Of a stretch of 58,990 bases of DNA, positions 9,319 through 16,561 are shown piece by piece. How positions within the stretch are numbered: position 1 is the stretch's first letter; every line of letters begins with the position of its first letter. The position numbers and the translations under genes are program-made. Source of the stretch: Bacteroidales bacterium UBA4243 (GTDB lineage: Bacteria > Bacteroidota > Bacteroidia > Bacteroidales > F082); contig DGXB01000094.1 of NCBI GenBank assembly GCA_002396205.1, forward strand, positions 1 to 58,990, read 5' to 3'. The notes under the pieces are model-generated. The model was not told the origin of the DNA and did no database searches. It saw nothing but the letters and a program-made list of their open reading frames with translations.

Positions 9319-9549
9319 TTAAGGGTTGGTGTCAATGATGTTTATTCTGTAGCATGATGCTGGTATTTTAGCCTTTTGCAAGGCTTCTTTTAGTGTTGCT
9401 ATCATTTCATCGCCTTTTCTTGTCCTTATTGTGGCATGATAGGTGGTCAGAAAGAACACACGTTTTATGACATTAGCCTTTATCACTATGGGATGGATGG
9501 CGGCATAAGCCTTGATGTGGCGGGTCTCGATGTGGATGGTGGTAATCAT
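9319..9549 (-). CDS. Small paralogous protein A of the element
   Basis: A 76-residue basic protein starting MITTIHIET. Its first 20 residues and its C-terminal AKIPASCYRINI match the neighbouring 82-residue protein (starting MKATIHIET, later AGIPHSEYSII), so the two are paralogues. I know no function. They lie downstream of the DUF3987 gene on the same strand, at the left end of the replication/maintenance block. Confidence 0.55.
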   Translation of the reverse strand: MITTIHIETRHIKAYAAIHPIVIKANVIKRVFFLTTYHATIRTRKGDEMIATLKEALQKAKIPASCYRINIIDTNP

Positions 9550-9576
9550 GTTTAAGCAGGTTTTGAAATGGTTTTA

Positions 9577-9612
9577 CTCCCCCAGACCCCCTCACAGAGG
9601 GGGACGGGAGGT
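9577..9612. repeat. C-rich palindromic repeat, copy 1
   Basis: The sequence CCCCCTC-ACA-GAGGGGG with flanking CCCCCAGA forms a hairpin. A related, longer copy lies at 11264-11339 inside the DUF3987 gene. Here it covers the last codons of the 82-residue protein gene. Confidence 0.6.
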
Positions 9613-9840
9613 GCTGATTGTTTGAAGTGTAATGATGGAGTACTCAGAATGGGGGATGCCTGCGCTACGCGCGGCGAGGTTGACGACATCACAGAGATAG
9701 GCATAATCTTTCATAAAGATAGAGGCCGAAATGGTGAGGCCGCAAACGCCGATGTAGCCGACACGGGCGGCTACGACGGCGGGACGGATGGCGCGGTACG
9801 CGGCCATCGTGTAGGTTTCGATATGGATTGTTGCTTTCAT
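9592..9840 (-). CDS. Small paralogous protein B of the element
   Basis: An 82-residue protein, paralogous to the 76-residue product of the next gene downstream (shared TIHIET, Y-AI-P-V and GIP/KIP-S-Y segments). Its last residues (STSRPPL) are encoded by the C-rich palindromic repeat, so the natural C-terminus has probably been replaced by repeat sequence. It starts 5 bases after the DUF3987 stop codon, which suggests co-transcription. Function unknown. Confidence 0.55.
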   Translation of the reverse strand: MKATIHIETYTMAAYRAIRPAVVAARVGYIGVCGLTISASIFMKDYAYLCDVVNLAARSAGIPHSEYSIITLQTISTSRPPL

Positions 9841-9845
9841 ATTAG

Positions 9846-11657
9846 TTAGGTGTTTTTAAGGTATAGGCCATTAGATGGATGGGTAATTTTGCCAGCTTTG
9901 CAGAAGTCCGAAAGATACCGCTCAGCGGTTTTTTCGGAGATGTGGAGCGAAGCGGCGGTTTTGAGGTAGGTTGGACGGTCGAAAGTTTCTGGCAGTGATG
10001 CCAGGAACTTTTGGCGGGTGGCTTCGGCAAGCTGCCGACGGCCTTTTAGGGCGGCGGCGGTCTTGTCGGGCTTTCGGGGAAGGGTCTGGAATACCGCAGC
10101 GGAGTGGCAAAGTAGCACTTTGACCATCTCCAGAGCGGATGAGAAATCGGCATCAGAGCAAACGAGCCTATCCCCTGCCTTTTTGGACGGTTGTTTCTCG
10201 TCGATGAGGCGAAGGACTGAAAGGATCATCGCGAAGCGAAAGAGAATCAGACCGAGGCGTCGGACGGATGCTATGATGTCGTCGCCAAACAGCTGAGCGT
10301 ATCGAAGCTGGGTGGCTTCAAAGAAGGTGTTGAATTGGACTTGCTGGGCGCGGCTGAGTGTGAACTGGACGCGCTTTCGGGCAAAGGTCTTTTGGAACTT
10401 GTAGAAATCGAGGCCGATTTGCTTGAACTGTTCATCGGCGGGCGCACCTTCGGAGAAGGCGAAGGTGTCGCGCCAAACAAGCTCGGTCTCCATGACATAA
10501 AAGATGAAACGGCTGAAGAGGCCGTTTTCAGCATCGGGAATGAGATTGAGCACCTGCTGCGGCGTTCCTGAAAGGACGGCGGAGAACTTGGGCTTGACAA
10601 TCTCGACATACTCATGATCCTTTTTCCTCAGATAGGAAATGGATTCATGGTGGAAGGCCTTACGGAAGCCGTCGGAGTAGTTGCCAAGGTCGGAGTTGAA
10701 AGCGTTGGCCAAGGTGTCGCCTTCTGTCTCGAACAGAAGGCCGACACCGTTGTTTTGGGCAAGGGTTTGATAGACGACGGTTGCGGTGCTGTTGGCCGGA
10801 ACGAACAAAGTGAGGAATGGCGGTTCTTTGGGCTGGACGGCCAGTCCGTTCTTGCGGTTGACGACAAAGGTGGCTTGGGCGGCTTCGTACTTTTTCATCT
10901 GCTTGCGGTACTTGTCGCGAAGCGCGGTGTGCAATGGCGCGGCAAGGTGGCGACAGAGAGAGAGCCTACCTTTGCCAGTGGAGGCGCGGGCGGTGACATA
11001 GAGGAAGAGATTGGCGAAGACTTCGCGGCGATCATAAACGCCGTAGACATTCGGCATACAGGCCGAAAAGACGGCGAGCGAGCCGAGGATGAGGATGTCG
11101 GCATCGACATCGGAAACGGAATCGGTGACGATGCGCTGCATGATGGACGGGAGCTTGTTGCGGATAGACTGGGAAAACGTGGGAAGTGGTATTGAGGAAT
11201 CTGAGGAATTTGAGGAATTTTCCTCGGATTCCTCGGATTCCTCACTTGGGTTTTGTGAGGGAAACCCCCCCTGACCACCTCTTAGATTGGGACAAGACTC
11301 CCCCGCCCGTTGGGCACCCCCTCTCAGAGGGGGAAGGGGCAGGCAGATTCCATGAGCCTTGGCGATATGGAAGAGTGTGGCAATGGTGATGGGAGCCTTG
11401 CCTGAAGGCACTTTGTGACGAAGGCAGGCGGCGTATTGCTTGGAGGCTTCGGACGGGCTGTAAGCCGGATAGAAGGCAGAAATGCGGTGGAAGTAGACTT
11501 CGCCATCGGTGCCAAGGGCTTCGGCGAGGGCGAAGCCGATGCTGCACCAGTCGCCATAGTCGGATGTGATGTCGATGCCTGACCGTTCAATTAGGACGGT
11601 CAGGGCCTCGACGGAATCCGACACTGGCGCGGTGAAGGTGTTGAGCGGAGCGGTCAT
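9846..11657 (-). CDS. DUF3987 protein with PriCT_2-like N-terminus (primase/helicase-type)
   Basis: A 603-residue protein. Residues 13-100 (DITSDYGDWCSIGFALAEAL, HRIS, YPAYSP) resemble the primase C-terminal PriCT_2 domain; the rest is DUF3987 with a P-loop-like ASTGKG at 225-230. Such proteins accompany VirE_N proteins in Bacteroidetes mobile elements and are thought to act in element replication. The start chosen here (MTAPLNT) overlaps the VirE_N stop codon as ATGA; an upstream start would lie inside that gene. Residues about 106-155 are an insertion made of a C-rich repeat translation (PPLRGG, LRGGQGG) and a serine/glutamate stretch, not expected in the family. Confidence 0.82.
   Translation of the reverse strand: MTAPLNTFTAPVSDSVEALTVLIERSGIDITSDYGDWCSIGFALAEALGTDGEVYFHRISAFYPAYSPSEASKQYAACLRHKVPSGKAPITIATLFHIAKAHGICLPLPPLRGGAQRAGESCPNLRGGQGGFPSQNPSEESEESEENSSNSSDSSIPLPTFSQSIRNKLPSIMQRIVTDSVSDVDADILILGSLAVFSACMPNVYGVYDRREVFANLFLYVTARASTGKGRLSLCRHLAAPLHTALRDKYRKQMKKYEAAQATFVVNRKNGLAVQPKEPPFLTLFVPANSTATVVYQTLAQNNGVGLLFETEGDTLANAFNSDLGNYSDGFRKAFHHESISYLRKKDHEYVEIVKPKFSAVLSGTPQQVLNLIPDAENGLFSRFIFYVMETELVWRDTFAFSEGAPADEQFKQIGLDFYKFQKTFARKRVQFTLSRAQQVQFNTFFEATQLRYAQLFGDDIIASVRRLGLILFRFAMILSVLRLIDEKQPSKKAGDRLVCSDADFSSALEMVKVLLCHSAAVFQTLPRKPDKTAAALKGRRQLAEATRQKFLASLPETFDRPTYLKTAASLHISEKTAERYLSDFCKAGKITHPSNGLYLKNT
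11264..11339. repeat. C-rich palindromic repeat, copy 2, inside the DUF3987 gene
   Basis: C-runs (CCCCCC, CTCCCCC, CACCCCCTC) facing GAGGGGG form imperfect hairpins. The element is in frame and encodes the LRGGAQRAGE and NLRGGQGG segments of the linker. Next to it at 11190-11242, units of GAGGAATTT face units of CCTCGGATT and encode the Ser/Glu stretch. Confidence 0.6.
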
Positions 11658-12289
11658 AACAGAGCGGGATTGATGTAGGCGTTTGGGTCGAATGGAAGGA
11701 AACAGGCACGGGAAACGTCTTTGCACTTCTCATCGACTTGGAGCGAATAGGTGTTGAGAAGGTAGGTTTGGACTGCGGAGTAAAACAGTGCCTGGTACGC
11801 GGCGGGTGTTTCCGAAGGAAAGAACCGCTCGCGGTTGGAGTAGTTTTGCTCCATGGAGATAACCCACTTCAGGCCGTCGCCCGAAGGGCTACGGAAAAGA
11901 AGGAGTGTTTCAAAATACGGGTCCTGAAGGAGTGTGAGGCTGACGGCTTCGACATCTGAAAGATGGTCGAAGTCGAAGCAAACGAGGAAGGAATGTCGGA
12001 TGAGTCTGTCGGCCTTGCGTTGGACGAAGAGGCCTGAGAAGGTGCAAAAGTCAAAGTTTGACCTCTTGAAAGCGGGCCTTTCGGCTGGTGACAGCGAACG
12101 CAAGTGAGCTGTCGCCTGAGCCGAAATGCCGCTTTTGATGTAGTTGTAGGCATCGAGCAACGAGTATTCCATGGTAGGCATCAGGCGGCTTATCGGCTTG
12201 CCGAAAAAGGAAAAACGGACAAGGGTGGCCACCGTCGCGCCTGAAAGGTGCGACGGGATGAAGGTTTGGGGTCTAACAAGCGTTTCCAT
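11654..12289 (-). CDS. VirE_N (BT4734-like) domain protein
   Basis: A 211-residue protein. Motifs of the VirE N-terminal/BT4734 family are FFGKPIS near residue 27, SNFDFCTFSGLF near 75, HSFLVCFDFDHL near 96, and SPSGDGLKW near 127, in the expected order. Members precede DUF3987 genes in Bacteroides mobile elements and probably serve replication or mobilisation. The start (METLVRP) is chosen because it lies just inside the end of the upstream gene and leaves a normal N-terminus; the longer frame upstream is only an overlap of the HTH gene. Confidence 0.82.
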   Translation of the reverse strand: METLVRPQTFIPSHLSGATVATLVRFSFFGKPISRLMPTMEYSLLDAYNYIKSGISAQATAHLRSLSPAERPAFKRSNFDFCTFSGLFVQRKADRLIRHSFLVCFDFDHLSDVEAVSLTLLQDPYFETLLLFRSPSGDGLKWVISMEQNYSNRERFFPSETPAAYQALFYSAVQTYLLNTYSLQVDEKCKDVSRACFLPFDPNAYINPALL

Positions 12290-12524
12290 CGTCGTGCGGG
12301 GTTTTGCGGTTCTCGATGAAGGCAATGACTTCATCGAGCCTGTAGAGGCAATAATGGGTGTGAACCTTGTAGAAGGGCAACCCCTTGGCGCGGAGCTTGC
12401 CAAGGGTGCGCTGCGAGCAATGAAGCAGGCGCATGACATCGCCAGAATCGAGCCAGACCTTGGAAAGGTCGGGATGGGTCAACGTGACATCCTCTTTGTT
12501 GACATAGCCTTGCAGGTTGCTCAT
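12273..12524 (-). CDS. Helix-turn-helix protein, excisionase-like
   Basis: An 83-residue protein with a MerR/HTH_17-type winged helix: WLDSGDVMRLLHCSQRTLGK is the recognition part and LYRLDEVIAFIENR the wing and last helix. Proteins of this type act as excisionases or small regulators of mobile elements. It overlaps the next HTH gene by ATGA (12521-12524) and the VirE_N gene by 17 bases, giving a coupled operon. Confidence 0.78.
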   Translation of the reverse strand: MSNLQGYVNKEDVTLTHPDLSKVWLDSGDVMRLLHCSQRTLGKLRAKGLPFYKVHTHYCLYRLDEVIAFIENRKTPHDDGNAC

Positions 12525-12886
12525 GGGTTGCCTCCTTTCTTGCTGCGAGCTTTGACGGGGACGCGGACGATCTCTTCGTCCTCGTCGACGGAGAAGGTCT
12601 CGCCCAATATCCAGGCATCAATCTCGGATTTGAGGAACTGGAGCTTTGCGCCTGCCTTGTGGTAAGGGATGGCCTTTTTCCAGACCCAAGAATAGATGGT
12701 CTGACGGGCGGGTTTTCCGGGAAGGTACATGATGAGGTCGTCGACACTCATCCAATGCTTAGAGGGCTGCACATCGCGGGCGGCGATGCCTTGCAGCATG
12801 GTTTTCATCTCACCTACCTCTTTCATCAGCTGGGAGACTGCATCGGGTAGGCTGTCGAAAGTTACGAGGTCGTTGGATCGGTACAT
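12521..12886 (-). CDS. Helix-turn-helix protein, excisionase-like
   Basis: A 121-residue protein with a short coiled-coil-like N-terminus (residues 15-35) and a helix-turn-helix (WMSVDDLIMYLPGKPARQTI, then W-KKAIPYHKAG-KLQF). The last 25 residues are charged. It is the first gene of the HTH-HTH-VirE_N-DUF3987 run on the minus strand. A role in excision or in control of the operon is likely from family and context. Confidence 0.78.
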   Translation of the reverse strand: MYRSNDLVTFDSLPDAVSQLMKEVGEMKTMLQGIAARDVQPSKHWMSVDDLIMYLPGKPARQTIYSWVWKKAIPYHKAGAKLQFLKSEIDAWILGETFSVDEDEEIVRVPVKARSKKGGNP

Positions 12887-12944
12887 GACGTGATTATTTT
12901 AGGGTTATCAATTGCGCTTTCAGTGGTGCCAGGCACCAAAGAAA

Positions 12945-12973
12945 AACCGCACTCCCGAAAGGGAAATGCGGTT
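12945..12973 (-). terminator. Intrinsic terminator after the RteC-like gene
   Basis: Read on the minus strand, AACCGCA pairs with TGCGGTT around an inner TCCC/GGGA hairpin, followed by TTTTTC. A perfect GGTGCC-A-GGCACC palindrome lies just beyond at 12925-12937, and the direct repeat TAGCCTAT occurs twice near 13005-13024. Confidence 0.7.
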
Positions 12974-13030
12974 GCGAAATAACGGCTAAAAAAACGGATG
13001 GAGGCATAGCCTATATATAGCCTATGGTTT

Positions 13031-14098
13031 TTACCTGCTGTCGAACTGGTCTTGTATGGCCTTGGCCAATTGGTCGAAAATGGCGGTGTGTTTGGATGCC
13101 GAGTTGCTGTCGGCGAGCGACGCGCTGAACAGCGTGGAAGCGTCGGAGAGGTCGATGTCCAGCAGGTCGCCGATGGTTTGGAAATAGGCTTTGAGCGTCA
13201 GCGAAGAGCCGTCGCGGGTGGCAATCTTTCCGGCATCGTAGAGGGCGCGGAAAACGCGAATGCAGTCGATTTTGGAAAAGGACTTGGAAGGTGTCAGGTT
13301 GGAATAGAAAAGTGAATCGGTTCGCTTTTGAAATGATTCTTGGCTGACTTTCACCAGTTCCAACAGGTCGCCGTTGGTGGAAGCGAGGTGGACGCGCAAC
13401 ACTTGGAAGAGGTCTGAGGAATTGGCCTCCATCGCGGCGTTGAGCAGGTCTTTGACCTGCACTATGCCGAGGTGGGCGACATCAAATGCGGCTGAGGGGT
13501 CGTCGAAAGGCAGCAATGTTTGATTGTTGCCGTCGGTGATGGGAGGAGATTCAATCGTTGACTGGTAGAGCGCGGAGAGTGCCATATATCGTTCCTGAAG
13601 GTCTAAATATTTTGAGTGCCAATCGAAGGGCGGCGGCGTGGAATCGAAGTCGAAAGAAATGCCGTTCTTCAGTAGGTTTGATGACAACTGGGCGAAGGCG
13701 AGGAAATAGCCGGAACTGGTGTCGATAGTGCGCTTGATGGCCAGGATTAGGCGGCTGCTTTTCTTGGCTTTCATAAGTGAAAGGATGACGAAGGTTGCGG
13801 AGAGGACTATCTCGGCAGCGTAGGTGTCGAGAAGGTGCCCGCGTATCTTGGCGAAGTGGTTTCGGATGAACTTCTCTTCCGGATGCCGTTCTTTCACGAA
13901 CTCGTTCATTAGTGAATAGGTTTCCTTGAAAATCTCCAGTGGTGACTGCTCGATGGGATAGTGCCTATTGCTTGCAATGTTAGGCTCACTGACATCAAGG
14001 ATGGTTTCATAGAGCATTTCATTGACGGGACCCAAGACAGGGTCATCAAGATAGCCGTCTATGTCGGCATAGATCTTAAATGATGGTGTTGGGGGCAT
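13031..14098 (-). CDS. RteC-like mobile element protein
   Basis: A 355-residue protein. The C-terminal 90 residues (CIRVFRALYDAGKI, LKAYFQTIGDLLDIDLSD, then a late ALAD-SA segment) follow the pattern of the RteC C-terminal domain found in Bacteroides conjugative and mobilisable elements; the N-terminal part is not recognised. RteC of CTnDOT controls excision. The gene lies between the integrase and the replication genes and has a terminator on each side, so it is probably transcribed alone. Assignment to RteC is by pattern only. Confidence 0.55.
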   Translation of the reverse strand: MPPTPSFKIYADIDGYLDDPVLGPVNEMLYETILDVSEPNIASNRHYPIEQSPLEIFKETYSLMNEFVKERHPEEKFIRNHFAKIRGHLLDTYAAEIVLSATFVILSLMKAKKSSRLILAIKRTIDTSSGYFLAFAQLSSNLLKNGISFDFDSTPPPFDWHSKYLDLQERYMALSALYQSTIESPPITDGNNQTLLPFDDPSAAFDVAHLGIVQVKDLLNAAMEANSSDLFQVLRVHLASTNGDLLELVKVSQESFQKRTDSLFYSNLTPSKSFSKIDCIRVFRALYDAGKIATRDGSSLTLKAYFQTIGDLLDIDLSDASTLFSASLADSNSASKHTAIFDQLAKAIQDQFDSR

Positions 14099-14139
14099 AG
14101 CTATTAAAGATTAGGGTAAATCAAGGAGCAAACAAAGAA

Positions 14140-14164
14140 AAAGCCCAGCAGATTGCCGGGCTTT
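14140..14164 (-). terminator. Intrinsic terminator after the integrase gene
   Basis: AAAGCCC pairs with GGGCTTT across an 11-base loop; on the minus strand a T-rich tract follows. Confidence 0.8.
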
Positions 14165-14167
14165 CGT

Positions 14168-15508
14168 TCATTCATCCTCTTCTTCAATCTCTGGATCGAT
14201 GAAGAGGAGGTCATTCACTTTCAATCGTTTCTTTGGGCTGATTGTGCCCTGGTAGCCTCGGAGGACGTTCTTGGAATCGACATGGCCAACCATTGAATCG
14301 ATGAAGGCATCGGAAATGCCGTGCCATGTGAGCGTCGTAATATAGGAATTACGCGCGGTGGAAGCGGTGACTGGTCGGATGCCCAACTTGGCGCATACGC
14401 CCTGCATTCCCTTACGGATTTGGCGGTTGAAGTCGTGGGTGCGGCTTTCCATCTCGGCCTCGGTCTGGGCATTGAGAAGGATTTGCGGGAAAACACGTTT
14501 GCCCTTTTCCGGCTCCGTACCGTATTTTGAAAGAAGTAACTGCAGCGGTTCAGTGACGGGGATATGAACGGTAACTTTCACTTTATCGGCAATTTTTCCA
14601 CGAACATAGGATAATTCGTTTTTGAAGAAATAATCATCATCCCATTCAAGTTTTGCCAAGTCTTTCAGGTTACTGCCATTGCAGAGATAGAGGATAATCC
14701 ACCAGTCTGCGGCTTTTTTACCATGGCCTTCATAGTCTCGAATCTTGATGATGTCAGACACGGGGATAAAGTCTTCTTTGCGACGAGTTCCAGACTTGAT
14801 GCTGAATTTGGGTGTCTTGCTAATCATATTGGCATTTCCAAGGCTGTACATGACGGCACGAAGAGCGCGGAGATACATGCTCTTGGTGGAATCGGATAAG
14901 CCTTGGGTTTCCATATAATGTTGCCAATCCTCAATGACAAGTTCGGTGACGAACATTGGCAGCACTTTTGCCTTTTTGCCTTTGACAACAAGAGTTTTCT
15001 GTTTGGGGTCGGCCTCGTCTACGGTACTGGTAATAGAACAACCAAGATAGCGATAAAAGCACTTCAAAGCATTGGTGTATTGTTCCCTGGTCTTATGGGT
15101 GTTTTTGCTTTCGCCAAACTCGATCCAATACTCTAACAATGTCGATTTGTTTGCCTGGGTCTTTTGGGGACCTGCAAGAGTGCTTTTAAGGGCCTCTAAT
15201 GAAAAGTTGTTTTCTGCTGTCAAGGCATTGACGGCGGAAACAACTTTTTTGAAGACTTGAGAAACTTGAGCCTTGGCTTTACAAATATTAGTCGAGCCTG
15301 TCTTGACCACAAGGGCTTTGGCGTAGTCGTCATCTGTGAGAGATACGCCAGTAGGCAGATACAATTTATCGTGACGGCAACAAACGCGGATGTAAATTGG
15401 ATAAGTGCCATCTTTCTTGACCCTTCTCGTATCAAAGAGTGTGTTCACTGTGACATGTTCCGAAGTACTGACGAACAGAGGTTCACTGATTGCGGGATTA
15501 AGATTCAT
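14168..15508 (-). CDS. Tyrosine-type site-specific recombinase/integrase
   Basis: A 446-residue phage-integrase family protein. An N-terminal Arm-type DNA-binding domain (TRRVKKDGTYPIYIRVC, residues 27-43) is followed by a SAM-like core-binding domain (about 120-225) and the catalytic domain. Visible catalytic residues are R386 (in TARNSY), H409 (in MVGH) and the nucleophile Y419 (in GYQGT). The first Arg is replaced by an N-type residue (GSNLKDLAKLEW), common in Bacteroidetes integrases. It reads away from the attachment site 200 bases off, the usual layout for a tRNA-targeting integrase. It should insert the element into tRNA-Pro. Confidence 0.93.
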   Translation of the reverse strand: MNLNPAISEPLFVSTSEHVTVNTLFDTRRVKKDGTYPIYIRVCCRHDKLYLPTGVSLTDDDYAKALVVKTGSTNICKAKAQVSQVFKKVVSAVNALTAENNFSLEALKSTLAGPQKTQANKSTLLEYWIEFGESKNTHKTREQYTNALKCFYRYLGCSITSTVDEADPKQKTLVVKGKKAKVLPMFVTELVIEDWQHYMETQGLSDSTKSMYLRALRAVMYSLGNANMISKTPKFSIKSGTRRKEDFIPVSDIIKIRDYEGHGKKAADWWIILYLCNGSNLKDLAKLEWDDDYFFKNELSYVRGKIADKVKVTVHIPVTEPLQLLLSKYGTEPEKGKRVFPQILLNAQTEAEMESRTHDFNRQIRKGMQGVCAKLGIRPVTASTARNSYITTLTWHGISDAFIDSMVGHVDSKNVLRGYQGTISPKKRLKVNDLLFIDPEIEEEDE

Positions 15509-15578
15509 TTTGCGATTTCGTTTTAATTATCTATTTTTGCGCTGTGTTATAGCCCGAATGTAAACTAATTGCATCAAA

Positions 15579-15600
15579 AATTTGCACTCAATTTGCACTC
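15579..15600. repeat. Tandem 11-base repeat between integrase and attachment site
   Basis: Two perfect adjacent copies of AATTTGCACTC. The place and spacing fit arm-type binding sites for the recombinase; this is inference. Confidence 0.5.
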
Positions 15601-15617
15601 AGACTTTTAAAACACTG

Positions 15618-15625
15618 CAAAGATA
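15618..15625 (-). promoter_or_regulatory. Probable promoter -7 box of the integrase gene
   Basis: TATCTTTG on the minus strand, matching TAnnTTTG of Bacteroidetes, about 110 bases before the integrase start. Confidence 0.5.
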
Positions 15626-15713
15626 CATATAAATAATGATATATGCAAGTAATTGATAAATAAATAATTAAATATAATCATAACTCTTTGAAAACTACAA
15701 AAATACTCTCAAT

Positions 15714-15760
15714 CCTGCTTTGGGAGCAGGGGGTCGAAGGTTCGAATCCTTTTGCCCCGA
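15714..15760 (+). tRNA. tRNA-Pro(TGG) 3' half: attachment-site remnant
   Basis: The anticodon arm (CCTGC, loop TTTGGGA, GCAGG; anticodon TGG), variable loop, T arm (GAAGG-TTCGAAT-CCTTT) and the 3' acceptor strand TGCCCCG with discriminator A are present. No D arm or 5' acceptor strand precedes it, so it is not a working gene. It marks the right junction of the integrated element; the crossover lies within or just before the anticodon arm. Confidence 0.88.
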
Positions 15761-15772
15761 CGGTGAAAATCA

Positions 15773-15810
15773 AGGAGCTACAAGAAATTGTAGCTCCTAT
15801 TTTTGTTTTG
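15773..15810 (+). terminator. Terminator of the original tRNA-Pro gene
   Basis: An 11-bp perfect stem (AGGAGCTACAA with TTGTAGCTCCT) closed by a GAAA tetraloop and followed by ATTTTTGTTTTG. It directly follows the tRNA fragment, as expected for chromosomal DNA beyond the element. Confidence 0.9.
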
Positions 15811-15829
15811 TGAGATATTTCGCCCTCTC

Positions 15830-15863
15830 TTTGTAAAACGGGAAAAGAAAAAAACTATCTTTG
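15830..15863 (+). promoter_or_regulatory. Promoter of the phosphate transport operon
   Basis: TTTG at 15830-15833 and TATCTTTG at 15856-15863, spaced by 22 bases; the first gene starts 47 bases later. Confidence 0.65.
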
Positions 15864-15910
15864 CACCCTAATAGGAGATTTCAACGAAATTAAATCCAAA
15901 CCATCAGAAA

Positions 15911-16561
15911 ATGGCACTCAACAACCTTTTCACAAGGGGCGGAAACCGCGAGAAGCACTTCTTCCCCACATATGCCAAACAGGCTGAAACTGCGCAGATT
16001 GCCGCAAAATACCTCAAGGAACTCGTCAAAAGCGACGACCCCGAGGAACGCAAACTGCTCACCCGCATGATCAAGAAACAGGAATCGACTGGCGACGAGC
16101 TGCTGCGCGAGTTCTATGTCGAACTCAACGAGGCCTTCGTCACGCCCTTCGACCGCGAAGACATGAACGCACTTGCCATGGACCTCGACAAGTTCCTCGA
16201 CTTCATCAACCACTCAGCCAAGACCATCCTGATGTACAACCCCAAGAAAATCGACAAGCAAATCAAGGAAATCATCGACAACATCCACGAGGACGCCAAC
16301 CTCATCCTCGAAATCTTCAACTTGCTCGACAACCTTGGAAACAATCATCAGCAAATCAGCGAGTTGTGCCAAAAGGTAACCTTAATCGAACACGCCGTCG
16401 ACGACATCTATGGCGACTACATCTCCTACCTCTTCACCAACGAACAGGACGAGATTGAATTGTTGAAATACAAGGAGATAGCCCAAGTGGTGGAAGACAC
16501 CACCGACCGTGCCAAGGACGTGACCACCACCGTTAAAAGTCTTATCATAAAAGAATCGTGA
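15911..16561 (+). CDS. DUF47 family (PhoU-like) protein
   Basis: A 216-residue all-helical DUF47 protein (TIGR00153 type). The TPFDREDMNALAMDLD segment (about residues 77-92) is the family signature with acidic metal-binding residues. DUF47 proteins accompany PiT phosphate transporters and are thought to regulate them, like PhoU with the Pst system. It overlaps the transporter start (TGATG), so translation is coupled. Confidence 0.9.
   Translation: MALNNLFTRGGNREKHFFPTYAKQAETAQIAAKYLKELVKSDDPEERKLLTRMIKKQESTGDELLREFYVELNEAFVTPFDREDMNALAMDLDKFLDFINHSAKTILMYNPKKIDKQIKEIIDNIHEDANLILEIFNLLDNLGNNHQQISELCQKVTLIEHAVDDIYGDYISYLFTNEQDEIELLKYKEIAQVVEDTTDRAKDVTTTVKSLIIKES

Larger units (their letters stand above)
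1..15760. mobile_element. Right-hand part of an integrative element in tRNA-Pro
   Basis: A tyrosine recombinase, two excisionase-like helix-turn-helix genes, VirE_N and DUF3987 genes and a defence-type operon end at a 47-base tRNA-Pro 3' half that has no 5' half beside it. Insertion at a tRNA 3' end normally rebuilds the tRNA at one end and leaves such a fragment at the other, so the element should extend left of the window to an intact tRNA-Pro. No relaxase or conjugation gene is seen in this part, so it may be a mobilisable or satellite-like island. The left limit is unknown; position 1 is only the window edge. Confidence 0.75.

Noticed and set aside
15661..15760. Complete tRNA gene
   Set aside because: Only the part from the anticodon arm onward is present; the upstream 50 bases cannot form a D arm or acceptor 5' strand.
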